The translations under genes were made by a program, and so were the position numbers. Below are positions 63,284 through 64,000 of a stretch of 64,000 bases of DNA, one piece after another. The notes under the pieces are model-generated. The model saw only the letters and a list, made by a program, of their open reading frames with translations, was not told where the DNA came from and ran no database searches. The DNA comes from Streptomyces flaveolus. Its GTDB lineage: Bacteria; Actinomycetota; Actinomycetes; Streptomycetales; Streptomycetaceae. Where the stretch lies: NCBI RefSeq assembly GCF_014648815.1, contig NZ_BMRV01000006.1, forward strand, positions 186,001 through 250,000. Direction: 5' to 3'. Numbering within the stretch: position 1 is the first letter of the stretch; every line of letters begins with the position of its first letter.

Positions 63284-64000
63284 AAGACCGTGCCGGCCGC
63301 CGCCGCGCCCGTCGCTTCGCGATAGGCACGGCGGTGGTAGTAGCGCTGGCCGGGATGAACGGGCCGTGGCTCTACCGCTTCGGAACCGAGAAATACCACC
63401 AGTACAAGATCAACAAGCCGGAGTACAAAGCCGCCAACGGCAAGTGGGAGATCATCGAGTTTCCCGAGAAGTACCGGCAGAACACCATTCACGCGGCGCT
63501 GCTGCGCACCGGCAAGGTGCTGCTCGTCGCGGGGTCGGGCAACAACCAGGACAACTTCGACGACAAGAAGTTCGACACCCGGATCTGGGACCCGGTCAAG
63601 GGGACCATCAAGAAGGTGCCGACGCCCGCCGACCTGTTCTGCACCGGCCACACCCAGCTCGCCAACGGCAATCTGCTGATCGCGGGCGGCACCAAGCGGT
63701 ACGAGAAGCTCAAGGGTGACGTCACCAAGGCCGGCGGCCTGATGATCGTCCACAACGAGAACCCGGACAAGCCGATCACGCTGCCCGCGGGCACCAAGTT
63801 CACCGGCAAGGAGAACGGCAAGACGTTCGTCTCCAAGGACCCGGTGCTGGTGCCGCGCGCGAAGAAGGTCTTCGACCCGGCGACCGGCGCGTTCGTGCGC
63901 AACGACCCGGGCCTCGGCCGGATCTACGTCGAGGCGCAGCAGAGCGGCGCCGAGTACGAGACGGGCACCGAGGACAACTACCGCATCCAGGGCCTGTCGG
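63280..64000 (+). CDS. glxA: GlxA, galactose-oxidase-like copper radical oxidase (5' part)
   Basis: The first 240 codons are present; the gene continues past the window. The N-terminus has an Arg-rich n-region and a signal anchor (FAIGTAVVVALAGMNGPWLY). Cys121, in DLFCTGHTQL, is the residue that forms the Tyr-Cys cofactor in GlxA. Kelch-like beta-propeller strands are visible (AALLRTGKVLLVAGSGNNQ, NGNLLIAGGTKRY). GlxA is a membrane-associated mononuclear copper oxidase acting with CslA on the tip glycan. ATG 63280 is coupled to the cslA stop and preceded by TAAGGA. Confidence 0.95.
   Translation, partial: MKDRAGRRRARRFAIGTAVVVALAGMNGPWLYRFGTEKYHQYKINKPEYKAANGKWEIIEFPEKYRQNTIHAALLRTGKVLLVAGSGNNQDNFDDKKFDTRIWDPVKGTIKKVPTPADLFCTGHTQLANGNLLIAGGTKRYEKLKGDVTKAGGLMIVHNENPDKPITLPAGTKFTGKENGKTFVSKDPVLVPRAKKVFDPATGAFVRNDPGLGRIYVEAQQSGAEYETGTEDNYRIQGLS

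Overview
The window is a high-GC actinobacterial chromosome segment, almost certainly Streptomyces and close to the S. coelicolor / S. lividans group. The grounds are very strong G/C third-position bias, a TTA codon in an adpA (bldH) orthologue next to ornA, DasR-type and CebR-type operators, a desferrioxamine gene (desD), cdgA, and the cslA-glxA tip-glycan pair. There is no rRNA, CRISPR array, prophage or complete transposon. This is core-type chromosome with patches of accessory genes.

Left part (1-10.6 kb): the end of the desferrioxamine operon (desC tail, desD), a secreted GH20 hexosaminidase with a DasR-like site, a DUF4429/SHOCT protein, a small conserved protein, glmS, a universal stress protein, a small membrane protein, adpA, ornA and tRNA-His. 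Next (10.7-20.5 kb) is a cello-oligosaccharide locus: cebR-like repressor, GH1 glucosidase, two permeases and the lipoprotein binding protein on the minus strand, then a second LacI repressor and a second GH1 glucosidase on the plus strand. Variants of TGGGAGCGCTCCCA lie at the relevant promoters. No ATPase is encoded, as expected if an MsiK-type ATPase from elsewhere is shared.

Middle (20.5-36.2 kb): a GH18/CBM2 secreted protein, a two-component system, a secreted protein, a spermidine-synthase-like protein, a small Cys-rich protein, an NsdA-like regulator, a histidine phosphatase and a PAP2-type membrane protein. The most interesting block follows at 30.2-34.4 kb. It is a translationally coupled three-gene operon: a Cas4/RecB-like nuclease with a four-Cys Fe-S signature, an unknown 535-aa protein, and a compact Upf1/Dna2-like SF1 helicase. 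It is preceded by a sequence matching the actinobacterial DNA-damage promoter (TTGTCAGTGGC-N6-CAGACT), placed so that the mRNA would be leaderless. This looks like a split Dna2-type nuclease-helicase machine under DNA-damage control. The 3' end of the helicase gene is repeated downstream in about 150-bp units. A small helical protein, a Prim-Pol-like protein and tRNA-Lys follow.

Right part (36.2-64 kb): a secreted M6-type metalloprotease, the PAS-GGDEF-EAL protein CdgA, a luciferase-like oxidoreductase with a LysR regulator, a SnoaL-like protein, an SMI1/KNR4 protein, and a LuxR-HTH/NB-ARC regulator. That regulator sits between two minus-strand genes that share a nearly duplicated promoter/operator. 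Then comes a catabolic island: two Asp/Glu-racemase-superfamily enzymes, a 2-hydroxyacid dehydrogenase, an amidase, a DUF3830 protein, an EhuBCDA-like amino-acid/ectoine-type ABC transporter and an IclR regulator. The end holds tRNA-Lys, an AA10 LPMO with a DasR site, an SPFH protein, an NlpC/P60 protein, a third identical tRNA-Lys, and cslA with the start of glxA.
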